This document shows, piece after piece, positions 45,167 through 56,035 of a stretch of 64,000 bases of DNA. The notes beneath the pieces were generated by a model, which worked only from the letters and a program-made list of their open reading frames with translations, searched no databases and had not been told where the DNA came from. The stretch spans positions 2,356,001 to 2,420,000 of the forward strand of contig JAKULF010000004.1 of NCBI GenBank assembly GCA_022661535.1, given 5' to 3'. This stretch comes from Eutypa lata (lineage: Eukaryota; Ascomycota; Sordariomycetes; Xylariales; Diatrypaceae). Numbering within the stretch: position 1 is the stretch's first letter; each line of letters begins with the position of its first letter. The position numbers and the translations under genes were made by a program.

Positions 45167-48100
45167 ATGTCGCAACCCCCTTTTATGTACGGCCACTTCC
45201 CAGGCCAGCAAGAGCAGCCTCCTCCAAGTCACCAACCTTTCAACTATCAGACAACCCCCAACCTTCAACCACCCTATATAGGGACTCCCCAGCAGAATCT
45301 TCCTTTTGCCGGAAATCACACCGTGACGAATCTTTCCTACGAACAGAACGCGAACCGCATACCGGGTCTAGCTTTTGGTGTATCACCACCCTTACCAACG
45401 CCTTCGTATCGATCTGAAATCAAACCCTCATGGCCACAATTTCCATCGACAACATCACCTAACCACGCATCCTCCCAAGTCCAAACAGTGCCATCCTTTC
45501 AGCCCCAGGCCAAGAACAGGCCTTATGAATACTCCATACAAGGCCACGCAGGACAAGCGCCTTTACAGCAACCCATAACCAACCCATTAGAAGAAGGAGA
45601 GCTGAGCGAGGGGGAATTCGAGGATCTCTACGAACCAAGAGAACCAGGAGGTACCATCCGAGCCCAACAGAGAAGTCCTCCTCTCCGGGCTTATGGTCTC
45701 CCCGAGAATCGTGTTAGCAGTGCTAGTGACGCTGATGAATCTTCTATATATAACATTGGATCGCCTCGAGAGGAACCGGTAGTTGAGAGTACATCAACAT
45801 CTATGCCTTTAGTAGATGATGGGTATTATCCAGAAGACAATAGGCAACCTGCTGCCCCACAACGCGAACGATCTGGATCCTATTCTCCGTACCTGTCCCC
45901 TAGTGAGCTTCAGCGCAAAGCATCGGTAACCCAGGCGACAATCAAGGATTCAAAAAGTGCGCATTCAATCGCACGACCGAACTCCAGATTACCGCGGAAA
46001 CCTGACCAGGCACCACCAAAAGGCAACCAACTACGTTCCCGACCTGCATCACACAATAAGGCACCAACCTCCACCGGTGCAATGGACACTTCCAATTGCA
46101 ACTCATCTCTTCAATCCATTCCGGAGGCGAAGAAGAAGGCCCAGGAAGCCATTCTAGGATTATGGCCACTAAAAATCCGCTACCAAAACTACATTGACGA
46201 AGGCTTTGATGAAAGCCTGATCAAGTCATTATTTACTGACTTGGGGCTCGACGTATCAACGTCTAAGCCCAATATCCCTACCAATAAGCAGTCCAATGAA
46301 TCGCGAACTGCAGAAGATATTTCTTCCAAATCAGCACAACCATCAAAATCGAACTTACTTAAACCAGATCTCGACAATAAATCGGCACCGAACGGTGCTA
46401 AGATCGATGAAGTTAAGATGGGAGACAAACCAGCCAAGTCCGCTGCTGAAGAACGAAAGGACAAGATCGCGCGAAAATTAGCGGCCAAAGCACAAAAGAC
46501 TACCGCCATCGGACCTACGCCATCAGCAAAGCCACTACCACCGACATCTTCGCTACCATCAGCTCCATCTTTGCCAGCAGTCACTACGGGCAGTAGTTCT
46601 ACCGTAGTGAATGCAACTATTAACTTGAAATCATCTGCGCCCATGGACTCACCTACCCCTGCAGGACCATCCCCTGCTAAACCCAAAACCAGAGCTGAAA
46701 ATAATGCGCTGCTGCATCAAAAACTTGCTGCTCTTAAAAAGAAGGAGCAAGAGAAAGCAGCGGCAGCACAAGCAGGAGCGGCGAAAGAATCAACAATACC
46801 AGTCCAAACAACCACAACACCAACGCAGCCCTTGATAGTTCGGACTAATTCAACCCCGGCTGTCTCTATCAATCAGCCACAACACACTTCATCAGCTAGT
46901 TCTCAGCCCGCATCCGTAACAGGAGATTCCTCTCGGCGCTCAGTATCTGCTCAGCCTCAGCCGCAGCGTCAACCACTATCTACTTCAAAGGACGTCGTGG
47001 TTTCTGGGCTCTCGTTACCCGTTACACAGCCGGCCCAAGCCAAACCTCGGAGCCTCAAAAGACCGGTTGCCTCAGACTTCGATAATTATTCCACTCATAC
47101 TAGCATGCTGAAGCGTACTCGTACTCAGGAGACTCTAATTATTGACGTTAGCGACGATGAGGATGTTGAGATGGACATTGGCTCGCCCACCGATGGCCCC
47201 GCAACGTCGATACAGACAGCAAACCCACCTGGCCGCCAAACCCCTCTCGCGGCCTTTCCGCCGCTTTCTGATCCCACGGCCTGGAAACAGCGATCAAGCC
47301 CTGCCTCAGCAGCAGCTGCCCAAGTTCCCGAGAAGGCAGGCAAACTCGACTTCCTCCATGAACGAATTGAGGAGATGAAAAGGAAGATTGCAGAGGCCGA
47401 AGCAAAGAAGAAATATATCAATAATTCCAGCGCCCCGCAAACCCCTTCGACTCAATCACCGCCACCAGCCGAGCCTCTCAGACTACCTAAGGCGTCTGAC
47501 TCGAAGGAGCTGATCCGAAGGGTGGGCTTTGAAAGGCGCAACAGGATTGCCAGCGTCGACCTCCCTGCTGTTGAAGCTGCTCTCAAGGAGAAGCGAGACA
47601 GACTAAGAGAAGTGGTGTCACAGGCTGCTCAGCTCGAGCTTGACCTCCAAGCTGCCGAGGCTGAAAGACAACAGCTAGCTACTGAAATGAAAGAATTGGG
47701 CGAATCCTCTGAGGGAGACACGACGGAATCAAGCGGCCAACCCCCCGCTTTCGGAAGCTTTGGTATGTGTCGGGGGATTTGTCCCTAGTCCTCTTTCTCT
47801 AACACCTGATATTTCCACGTTCATTTGCTAATATGATTATAGCTGGTATGGAAGAGACACAAACGCCTGTCTCCCTCGGTGAGACCCCATCTCTTGTTGA
47901 GCCTCGAGTATTGGCTCAAGGTGCCGCTATTGTGGCTCCTAATCTTGACCATGGGGTGGCTACGATAAATTCTGGAGTCACCTCATCCAGAAGTGATACT
48001 GACATGGATATCTCCAAACCTCAATCGCCCGGTGATGAAACCGTGGTGGTCCATGAGCCAACCCCCGAGTCACATCCGCAATCCGACACACCAGCTCAGA

Positions 48101-49111
48101 CAGATGTCGTACCAGTCAACGGTACAACAGAGGGTTCAGCTGAACCTACATTTCCTACGGGTAATGGACACCTTACCCTGGCAGCAACCGATGTCTCAAA
48201 ACCTCGAAGTGATGACGATGAGAGCCATGACTCAGCAGACGCCGATATTTCAATGCAAACATCTCCTGCAGAGTCATCCTCTAGCGACGACGAATCTTAT
48301 GAGCCGCAGCTAGCCCAAATTTCGGACAATCAAGGTGCTTTACTTGACAATGGAAATGTACTCACCAATCCACCAGAGCAAGGAGTTGGTGCCACTACTA
48401 ATGAACCGCAGGACGAACAGGTTATCGATAAAGATCCATTTGAGCCAAGCCCTGTGCAGACCGATGTTCAGGGTATACAACCTGGCCTCAAATATATCAA
48501 CGGAGAAGTAGTACTTGGTTCATTCTAACAGCGACAGTTACTAACCAACGTGTAGGTCGAGGAGAAAACGGGTTCTCCCGTAAAAGATCCCTTGTCTTAT
48601 CGTAGTCCCTTTGAATACTTCCGCGCTTATCGATTTCACCCAAGGTTCCTTGAGGCAATCCCAGGCGGGCTCAAGTCCATGACCTATAGTTCCAAGATTG
48701 ATCCTAACAAGGAGATCTGCCCGCACGCTCTCAATGGAGTTCAGTGTTCGGATGGCAATGCCTGTGCATACCAGCATTTTGAGAGTATGGTGGTTCCGGG
48801 TGAGTCCTCAACAAGAACTGGAAAAGATATTTCTGTTTGACCCCCTTCCTACGTATCCCCCTCTTGGATAGCTGACTTTGCTCCAATTTTTTCTTTCAGA
48901 TGGCGAAATCATTACACAACTCGGTTCCTCAGACATGTTCAGCGGAGAGGTGAAACTTCGATTCATTGATGGCCTCAAAAAGGTGCTCAATGGACTGAAG
49001 GCCAACAAAGTTAGAGACTTTGATCGCATCACCAAGGCTATTGTCGAGTATAGAGCAGCTTTCTTGGAAGACAAGACCAAAGTATTGCCTCTCGATGGCA
49101 TTACTATTTAA
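45167..49111 (+). CDS. Red1/ZFC3H1-like zinc-finger scaffold of nuclear RNA decay
   Basis: Four exons: 45167-47762, 47843-48507, 48556-48799 and 48900-49111, with introns of 80, 48 and 100 bp that join in phase; 1238 residues. The N-terminus is Pro/Gln-rich and disordered, with an acidic motif (EEGELSEGEFEDLYEP). Coiled coils occur near residues 520-545 and 725-745 and again near 800-860. The C-terminus carries a CCCH finger with spacing C-x8-C-x5-C-x3-H (CPHALNGVQCSDGNACAYQH), preceded by SPFEYFRAYRFHP, as in the zf-C3H1 domain of fission-yeast Red1 and human ZFC3H1. In those species the protein scaffolds MTREC/PAXT with an Mtr4-like helicase to send unwanted transcripts to the nuclear exosome. 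Assignment rests on the finger, its context and the overall layout; the disordered body is not diagnostic. Confidence 0.72.
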
Positions 49112-50437
49112 AGCGACTACGTAAATTTACTCACAGGCAGGGATCGACGATATCTCGTCAACCTAATATCTGTAGATCACCATTCTTCGCATACGTTGCG
49201 CTGTTGCTATTGCATCTTCATGGATGCGAGATAAGTTGCAGTGATGTTCGACCTCACTGTTTTTTCCGGCATGGTCAGCGACCTTGGACAGTCCTGTTTA
49301 TGGTCGTTGGCCATTTCACGGTACTTCTTTACGGAGTCAAGGTGGATTCGGAGTCTGCTTTGCATAGGAGCACGATACCCTTTCTTATGTTGACGTATTT
49401 ACGGCTGTGGAATATTCCGGCAGGACTGCTAGAATATTTCGAGCAGAGTTGTTGCGGTTTAGCAATTGCTCAAGATCAAGAAAGAATGAAAAGAAAAAAG
49501 AAAAAGAAGAGTAAAAAAAGAAAAGGTGGTGACACGGTGAGAGCAACACAAGAGAACGAGAGCCCGGAAATGAAGGAGGACGGACCGTCCATGGCGTAAT
49601 TAATCAGACGGGGACGTGCTAAGCAGCAAAGCGAAGATAGATATCCCTTTGCAACCTTTCAGCACATAAGGACAGACTTAAGAGCATAGCATCTGAAAGC
49701 GGTACAAGCCCGCGATGCTATTGCTTCTATGAGCTAGCAGCAGCCCCCTTGTTAGATAGGAGATCTTTTCCATTAATGCGTACAGTATGTTATTTTTCCA
49801 AAATTAGCAGTTGTGTGTACAGTGTTTTCATCGTGACTAGAAAGTATGCCATTCTCGAGCGGTAAGACGACTGCGAGTACGTAAGCCTGATTAAGGGGGC
49901 CCCTTGGTCCACATCTCCTTTTCGCGTGAACATTATTTTAACCACAGCCATCTTCAAATCTGTTATACAATCATAACATGAAAAGGAAACATAAAGTATG
50001 CAGCGTCCACATCATCATACATATAAAACTTCTTTTGCTGCATTCGTATGATAGATAGTCTTGTTCTTATCATAAAGGCGCTCACTGGGCCTTAGAATCG
50101 GTCAGCTGGGTATTCGAAAGAGACGCCACCCACATATAGGCATGTCGCCAACTACTTTTATCTTCGTTTGATAGCAGCCTTTAACCCGTAGTCGGAGACT
50201 CTTTAATTATTTCGGAGACTCGCTTACGTTCTGCATCCTTACCCAGTTCTTCAAGCTCGACTGTTTCGTAGAGCCGGCTTAACTTAGAGAGGCGGTTCCC
50301 TTTTCCATGGTGTTCTTATCCAATGCAGCAGTATTGGTATTGACAGCTCATCTGAACAGAATAGGTCTGATGTATCATTCTATTGGATGTGTTACTAACG
50401 AGTGGGGTTTTCTACTAAGGAAAAGAAGCCTAGCTAG
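49112..50437. other. Intergenic
   Basis: A 1.3-kb spacer. The ORF at 49204-49599 (+) ends in a Lys-rich low-complexity stretch encoded by an AAAGAAAAAG tract near 49484-49525 and is probably not a gene. Nothing else noted. Confidence 0.5.
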
Positions 50438-51683
50438 CTACGTATCTGTTTCATAGTGATCTTGCAGCTCTGTGTGCCCAGTGAACCCTCCGGCGATGTC
50501 TGAACGCAAGCCCCGTAGACGACTTCCATCCAAAACAGTATAAGGAATCAAATGCGTGCCAAATGAGTGACTATCTTTCCTAAAGACCAAATATCGGGAT
50601 GCCATCAGGTCGAACTCAACCACATCTAGGTACCGTATCCCACCCTCATAGTTCATAGTTGCCAACACAAATCCCTGATCCAGGGTTGTGCCTACCGCAC
50701 CGACTACCGCTAATTGGCCATTTTCTTGTTCGAAGCTTTCTCCTAGCTGTACCTTCTTTTCCTTCTTTCCTTCTTTCCTAATACCTATGCCTTCTTTCCT
50801 CTCTATACCATTGCCTCTGCCTTCTTTCCTCTCTCTCCCGATGCCTCCCTCTTCTTTCCTGTCTCTCAATTTCCCTCCGCATTCTTCCTTCTTCCCCTCT
50901 CTGTCTTCTCCTTTCCATTCTTTCCGCTCTTTCCACTTCTTCCCTCTGTCTTCTCCTTTCCGTTCTTTCCGCTTCTTCCCTCTGTCTTCTCCTCTCTCTT
51001 CTCTCCTCATCCTTCCTTTTCCTCTCCTCTCTCTTCCATGTCCTTCTCGTCTCATTTTCCGCCAGTAGTTGCGCATGTATCACCTCGCGCCAATTGTCCA
51101 TGTGGAAGTGTTTAAGTGTGCGTCGTCTTTTACCCTGTGTATAGCTGTATGCGCTTAAAGCAAGGGGCGGGATGAGTGCTCCGTCAGGTATCGTAGCTGG
51201 TACTGACAGTTTCAGCGCAGTCGCAGTCCTCAAAAAGACGGCCTTGTGGTGTTCATCATGGTCATCAGTCCACCTGAAATGAGGGGTATGGTAAATTTCC
51301 AGGTATTTTTGCTCGAATATCTGATCTTTACCTCCCTCTTTTCCACAACGCGACTCTATAAGCTTGCGTTTCCAAGCATTTTTCTTTCTCTTCCTATGGC
51401 CTACGCCGCTGTCTTCTTCGCTGCACTTTTGCTGGTATTCCTCTTCTGATACACGATCCCACTCTTCGCACTGTACTCGTTCGCATGCTGAATGTTCACA
51501 GCCCCTATCGAAGGGTGCATAGAGGCTAGGTCCGGGTAGAAGATTAGTGCAGAGTCTTGGTTCTTCATCGTTTGACTTCTCTCCGTCCTTGCAGCGTACT
51601 ACAGCATTTGCAGTCAGTAATTTCGCTTCGTAGGTAGTCAAAGGAGGTGTGGGACACATTCGTAGTAAATAGCTCCCCAACAT
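50438..51683 (-). CDS. Cys- and charge-rich gene of unclear frame
   Basis: Two overlapping minus-strand frames both look coding. Frame A, from about 51683 to 50778, begins with Cys-containing sequence (VVRCKDGEKSNDEEPRLC, then GCEHSACERVQCEEWDRV) and ends in Arg/Glu repeats. Frame B, from 51076 to 50438, begins with Lys/Arg/Glu repeats and ends in well-formed protein sequence (LAVVGAVGTTLDQGFVLATMNYEGG). They overlap across a 300-bp polypurine tract. Joining A to B needs either a frameshift in the tract or an intron of about 360 bp removing it (a possible donor is GTAAAA near 51138). Further exons may lie upstream: around 51741-51840 a third frame reads CSTCGSPCLPSKMCLWCG, a zinc-finger-like string followed by a GTAAGT donor. 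I do not recognise a family and cannot fix the model; it may be a pseudogene. Confidence 0.4.
50755..51061. repeat. 300-bp polypyrimidine/polypurine tract with internal duplication
   Basis: The plus strand is almost entirely C and T across about 300 bp, built from degenerate TTCTTTCC and TCTTCTCC units. A segment of about 40 bp (cttccctctgtcttctcctt and flanks) is repeated nearly exactly between about 50935 and 50995. It lies inside coding sequence of the minus-strand gene. Confidence 0.85.
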
Positions 51684-52186
51684 GCCCTTTTGATAACTTC
51701 AAGTGCTAAAGCTTGCTATCAAGAGGGAAAAATAACCCAGAGAATTACTTACTAAAGCAGAATTTGATAGTTTTACATTTAAAGTAGATACCGCACCACA
51801 AACACATCTTGGATGGTAAACAGGGAGATCCACAAGTTGAGCATGTCCTTGAATGGTTCGCCCTCAGTTTTCAAATGAAGAGGTATAAGGTTTGACAGTA
51901 GTAAGCGATGATTTTTGGACTAGATCAATAGTGCTAATAACGGATGAAGTCGATCGAGTTATGTAGAAGGAAACATATAAGCGTAGGGGGGTATTCAAGT
52001 ATGATCTTGGAGAAGCGAGACAGTCATAACCAAGAATCATCCACGCAATGACCAAGTATTTATGCCTCGATCTCTCCGTATTACATTCATCAAAATCCTC
52101 CATCATGAGCAATTCATCTAGCTGTTCGGATTCTTGTGCAACATACTTCATTCCATAGACCAAGAATGGCTCAGAGTCTAGCAAAC

Positions 52187-53118
52187 TTACATGGGTCTCT
52201 TTGTTGATTTCCATATTCTCCATTTACCGGTCGACTCATCAGCAATGAAGGAGTCGACGCCACGTATGTTCCGTTTTTCTCGTTCAATGAGAACTATTCT
52301 CATCATAAGAAATGCCAAACCCACAACCGCGTACGTGGATGTTATACAGATCCTCCCTTTTCTCATCTTTCCTTCACACCGGTGAGGGTAGATTAATAAT
52401 CTACCATGATTTCTCGATTTCATTCTACCTTTGCCACCTGTGGCTACCATCTTCATTCTTTTTCATCAACTTTAGAAATGTCGGTCGTCCACCCGATCGC
52501 CGCGCTCCTTCGCCACCGGCTACCGCACCCTTGCCTTGATTATTCCAAAGATGAAACAGAAGGGCTGACAGTATACTTACAGCATGGCACTTTTTCATAA
52601 CTGGTACGGCATGATAATCAAGAATAGAATGCACGTAAATTGACGTACTCTCCAGGTTGCGATGCTGCATTTTTGACGTATCTCCGCCACCATTACAGCA
52701 GAGAACGCCTCTTAATTTCCAACATTGTGGGTTCGGCACGCCCCGGGGTTTTGAGGGAGCGCATCAAGATGCCTTGGAATTTCTATTAACCCCTGAAGAG
52801 GAACAATGATGACAACGCAGAAAAATGTGCACATCTTGCGGGCATTTTGCTTGGCAAAGTTTGCCGTAATATTCCTGTGTAGCGGATATAATATGAAAAG
52901 GATAGATTGGGACATACTAGGTATGTTAAACTCGGGCAGAAAGGATGATGTGGCATAAAGTGAAACTTACTGACGTGGATTGACGGAGTAGCACGATAAC
53001 AATGGAGGCACACTCGAATTCCTGAGGTAGTGAGCAGCGCAAAGAAAAGAATCCAAATAAGCCACCATTCACGTAGAGTGGGCTTTCTATGGTGGCAAGG
53101 ACTTAATGGTAATGTCAT
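52187..53118 (-). CDS. Possible small Cys-rich membrane protein gene(s)
   Basis: Several short minus-strand frames have splice signals between them. The first exon (53118 to about 52979) encodes a hydrophobic helix (WWLIWILFFALLTTSGI) and CLHC. Splicing from a GTCAGT donor near 52978 to an acceptor at about 52918 continues in frame with YYGKLCQAKCPQDVHIF and CHHC, ending at a TGA near 52765. Farther down, 52456-52187 encodes another hydrophobic helix (TSTYAVVGLAFLMMRIVL) and ends at a GTAAGT donor. Whether these are one gene, two genes or the 5' part of the locus at 50.4-51.7 kb cannot be settled by eye. No family recognised. Confidence 0.3.
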
Positions 53119-53444
53119 CGAGATAAACCACGTTATCGCAGAATATACGTGCGATCTAGTCTATAATAGTGGGTGATTAATCAGCCCCTTTTCTAGCTGC
53201 CGCCCGTTGCAGAAGTAGGGACCCACTCTGTACATAAATAACCATTATTATGGCTGGATGGTATCATTTCTATAGTATTATATGCTAATAAATACGTATG
53301 TTTATATAACACATCATATATACACAGCGAAAAGTTTAATGCCTTGAAAGAGAGAGAAAAAAGGTCTAAAATGGTACGACATCGCACACAAGAGGGTAGA
53401 ATTACAAATCATACGCAAGCCTAGATATCTAATACCCCTGAACC
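53119..53444. other. Intergenic, peptidase 3' flank
   Basis: A 326-bp AT-rich stretch with TATA-rich sequence near 53270-53330, downstream of the G1 peptidase. No gene seen. Confidence 0.5.
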
Positions 53445-54532
53445 TCAAGCAGCGCACGCCGTCTTAGAAGAGTGGATCAAGAATTGCGAGGTGGAGGTGC
53501 GCTCGGAAGTGGCGTAGGTGTCCCCGTTCTGCAGGTCGTAGATGACGGCCCCGGCGCTGTCCATGTTGTACGCCTGCTGGTCGCTCCGGGCGACGGCCTC
53601 GAAGTCGCTGAACGCGATGTCGCTGAAGGCGGGGAAGAAGCTCGGGTCCGCGCCGGCCGCCCCCGTGGTCTCGATCACGCCGTACGCGATCGAGTCGCCC
53701 GTGCACAGGTTGGAAGCCGGGTCGGACGGGTCCGGCGATTCGAACGCCTCCTGGATGGTCTGTCCCGTGCTCTTGTTCGTGATTGTCCTTTGCAACAACC
53801 CCCTTTTTGTCAGTCGCCATTCATGATTCTATGTGTAGATAGATGCACATCGATACTTACACTAGACCATTCGTCCTGGAGCTAGCCTCGACTATGAAAG
53901 CAACAGTGTCTCCCGGGTTGACTGTTTTGAAAGTTAGAATCTCTGCGCTTGATAGCCATCTGGTGATCTCGTCGAAAGCTTGGCACCGTACCTTGAATTT
54001 TGCTATCCTTGAATTCTGCTGCCCTAGGATACCACTCAACCCACGCTGCTGCAGTGTTCGTCCCATCGGCTTTTCGCTATTATTGTCGAGTTGTCAGTAA
54101 AGTAGAAATTTCGCGAACCTCCTTTATTTACTCTGTCAAGCCCCCGGGCTATAACAATGGCTGGACCTACTGTGTTGGTGACACCGGCCTGTAACAGTGC
54201 TCCGCGAACACCCTCACAACCGTTGGCCATGAAGCCGATCCAAGACGCCATGAAGTAGTCTTTAGACGGGTCACCTCCGTCTGGAAGACATAGCGTAGGG
54301 ACGTTCCATTCTGCGGATACCTGATCTACCGCTACGCTGTTGGCGTCTGCGCTCGGCACACTGTAGCTGACTCCCGAATAACCGACACTGATTATCACGT
54401 GTTGTCAGTATTATAGAAACGAGCGGTTCACTTTTGTCTCTAGGTAACCGGTACGTACAATGTAGACCTATCTAAAGCGGCGGCAAGGCCCAGTAAAGGC
54501 AGCGTTGAGCCTAGAATATTGGAGAACTTCAT
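53445..54532 (-). CDS. Secreted G1-family (eqolisin) peptidase
   Basis: Five exons, 54532-54459, 54387-54171, 54076-53992, 53921-53861 and 53787-53445, with introns of 70-94 bp that mostly carry CTGAC or CTAAC branches; the lengths sum to 259 codons. The start encodes a signal peptide (FSNILGSTLPLLGLAAAL). Family motifs appear only after splicing: VSAEWNVP, SWIGFMANGCEGVRGALLQAG, AAWVEWYPRAAEF, NPGDTVAFIVEASS, TITNKSTGQTI and GVIETTG. G1 peptidases such as scytalidoglutamic peptidase are acid-active secreted enzymes with a Gln/Glu catalytic pair; the E in GVIET is the likely catalytic Glu and a Gln upstream its partner, by analogy. The usual WIVED box is changed (YGVIET), and WIGFMANGC replaces the usual WVGIDG, so activity or specificity may differ. 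No long pro-region is obvious between signal and catalytic domain. Confidence 0.88.
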
Positions 54533-56035
54533 TGTGATATGATATATACTAGCTATGCTGGCAACGGAACAACCTCAACTGCTGAACCCCAAGTCTGGTT
54601 GTATACGATCCGGTTATAGGTCTCCTGTCTGGTACCCGGCGAATTGTAAAGTAGTAGGTAAGAAAATATGTCAAGTGGCCAAACATCCATCGAGTCCAGC
54701 GAGCAAGGGAAGTTCCCTATTATATTATATTCGCCCGGGCACGTAGAGACACCATCGTATAACATCAGCTGTTGGCGCATAGTATACGGCTACAGCTGGT
54801 TAACCTTCCTCGAACGAACGCAGAGGATCCACTCTCATCATTTCGTAAGCTAGCTACCTACTCGTCTTGTCCATCAGCTGTCCATGTAGTTAGCCAAGCC
54901 TCTTCTAGGGCTTAGTTCGAAACAGGGCCTGCCAAGTAGAATTGATTCATTTACTCTATTTGGGTTGAGAGTCTGGTCCCTGGATTTCTTACTACATAGC
55001 CCATGATGCGGCCGAAGCGGACAGGGATCCACCCAGCCCCGGCTCATTCCGGCGCCCGACCTTCCTCTTCCGGACGGCAACGTTGCCTCCACAATTTGTT
55101 TCTTACTACATCGACATGCTCTGCTTTTGTAAAAGGGGCCAAGGAACTAAAGAGGCGGCTTAAAACCCACCCCGCGATATATCTGACTTATCTCATCTTC
55201 TCTAGTAGGAATGTCACTTCTAAGTTTCAAGGGGGTCAACGATATATCCTCAGGGGAAATGTGCCCTCCTTTAGCAACAGGGAGAAGGAAAATACCTCGC
55301 ACGAATAGAGATGGAAAGGTAAAGACGTTAAGAAGACCTCTCCGAAGGAAATTTCTCTATTGAAGGAAACGATGATAGCATTAGGCGTCTCTATAATATA
55401 GATACATAACATTGTGAACAACTTGCATAAGAGGCTTACAAGTGAAAGGAGAAACGTGGAAGATATTTGAACATTTGTTTTAAGTAGACATGATATTGGG
55501 ATTAAATATAAACCTTACACTTGTCATCTACATTCATACAAACTATATCCAAATACTCAGTATATACAGCAAACAACCAGGTTTACTCAAATGTGATCTA
55601 CATTTCAGAAACCTCAAGTATACCGTTAAAGGTTCCATCTATCTATAAGTTGTAAACCAGCCTGCTCACTTGAAAACCCATCCCAACGCGGTCGTATCTC
55701 CTGTGTAACTCATTGGTGTCATGGGACCTTCAATTCACTAGAGATACTGATCAACTCAACTCCTAAGACTAGAAGAACAGTCCCGTATCATGCACGCACG
55801 GAGAGAAAATAAAAACATTGGGCAAAATACCGTAGCCTCTTATTTATTACCGCTGGGACATAAGTAACTAAGCCACCCTAACCGTAACAATCCATACCGT
55901 AAACATGCTTCTGCTTTGTGTAAAAACAAGAATGAAAACTCCCGAAACACCCCATTCATGTATTAGCCCCTATTACTCCATCATACGACAAACCTCCCTT
56001 CCTCACCTCATAATCCCTCAAGTACCAAAACCCTC
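54533..56035. other. Intergenic
   Basis: A 1.5-kb spacer upstream of the G1 peptidase and downstream of the HAM1-like gene. ORFs of 60-100 codons occur on both strands with no domain. AT-rich from about 55300 onwards. Confidence 0.5.

Noticed and set aside
49204..49599. 131-codon ORF with Lys-rich end
   Set aside because: Lies in the 3' flank of the Red1-like gene; the Lys run comes from an A-rich tract and the rest has no domain or bias.
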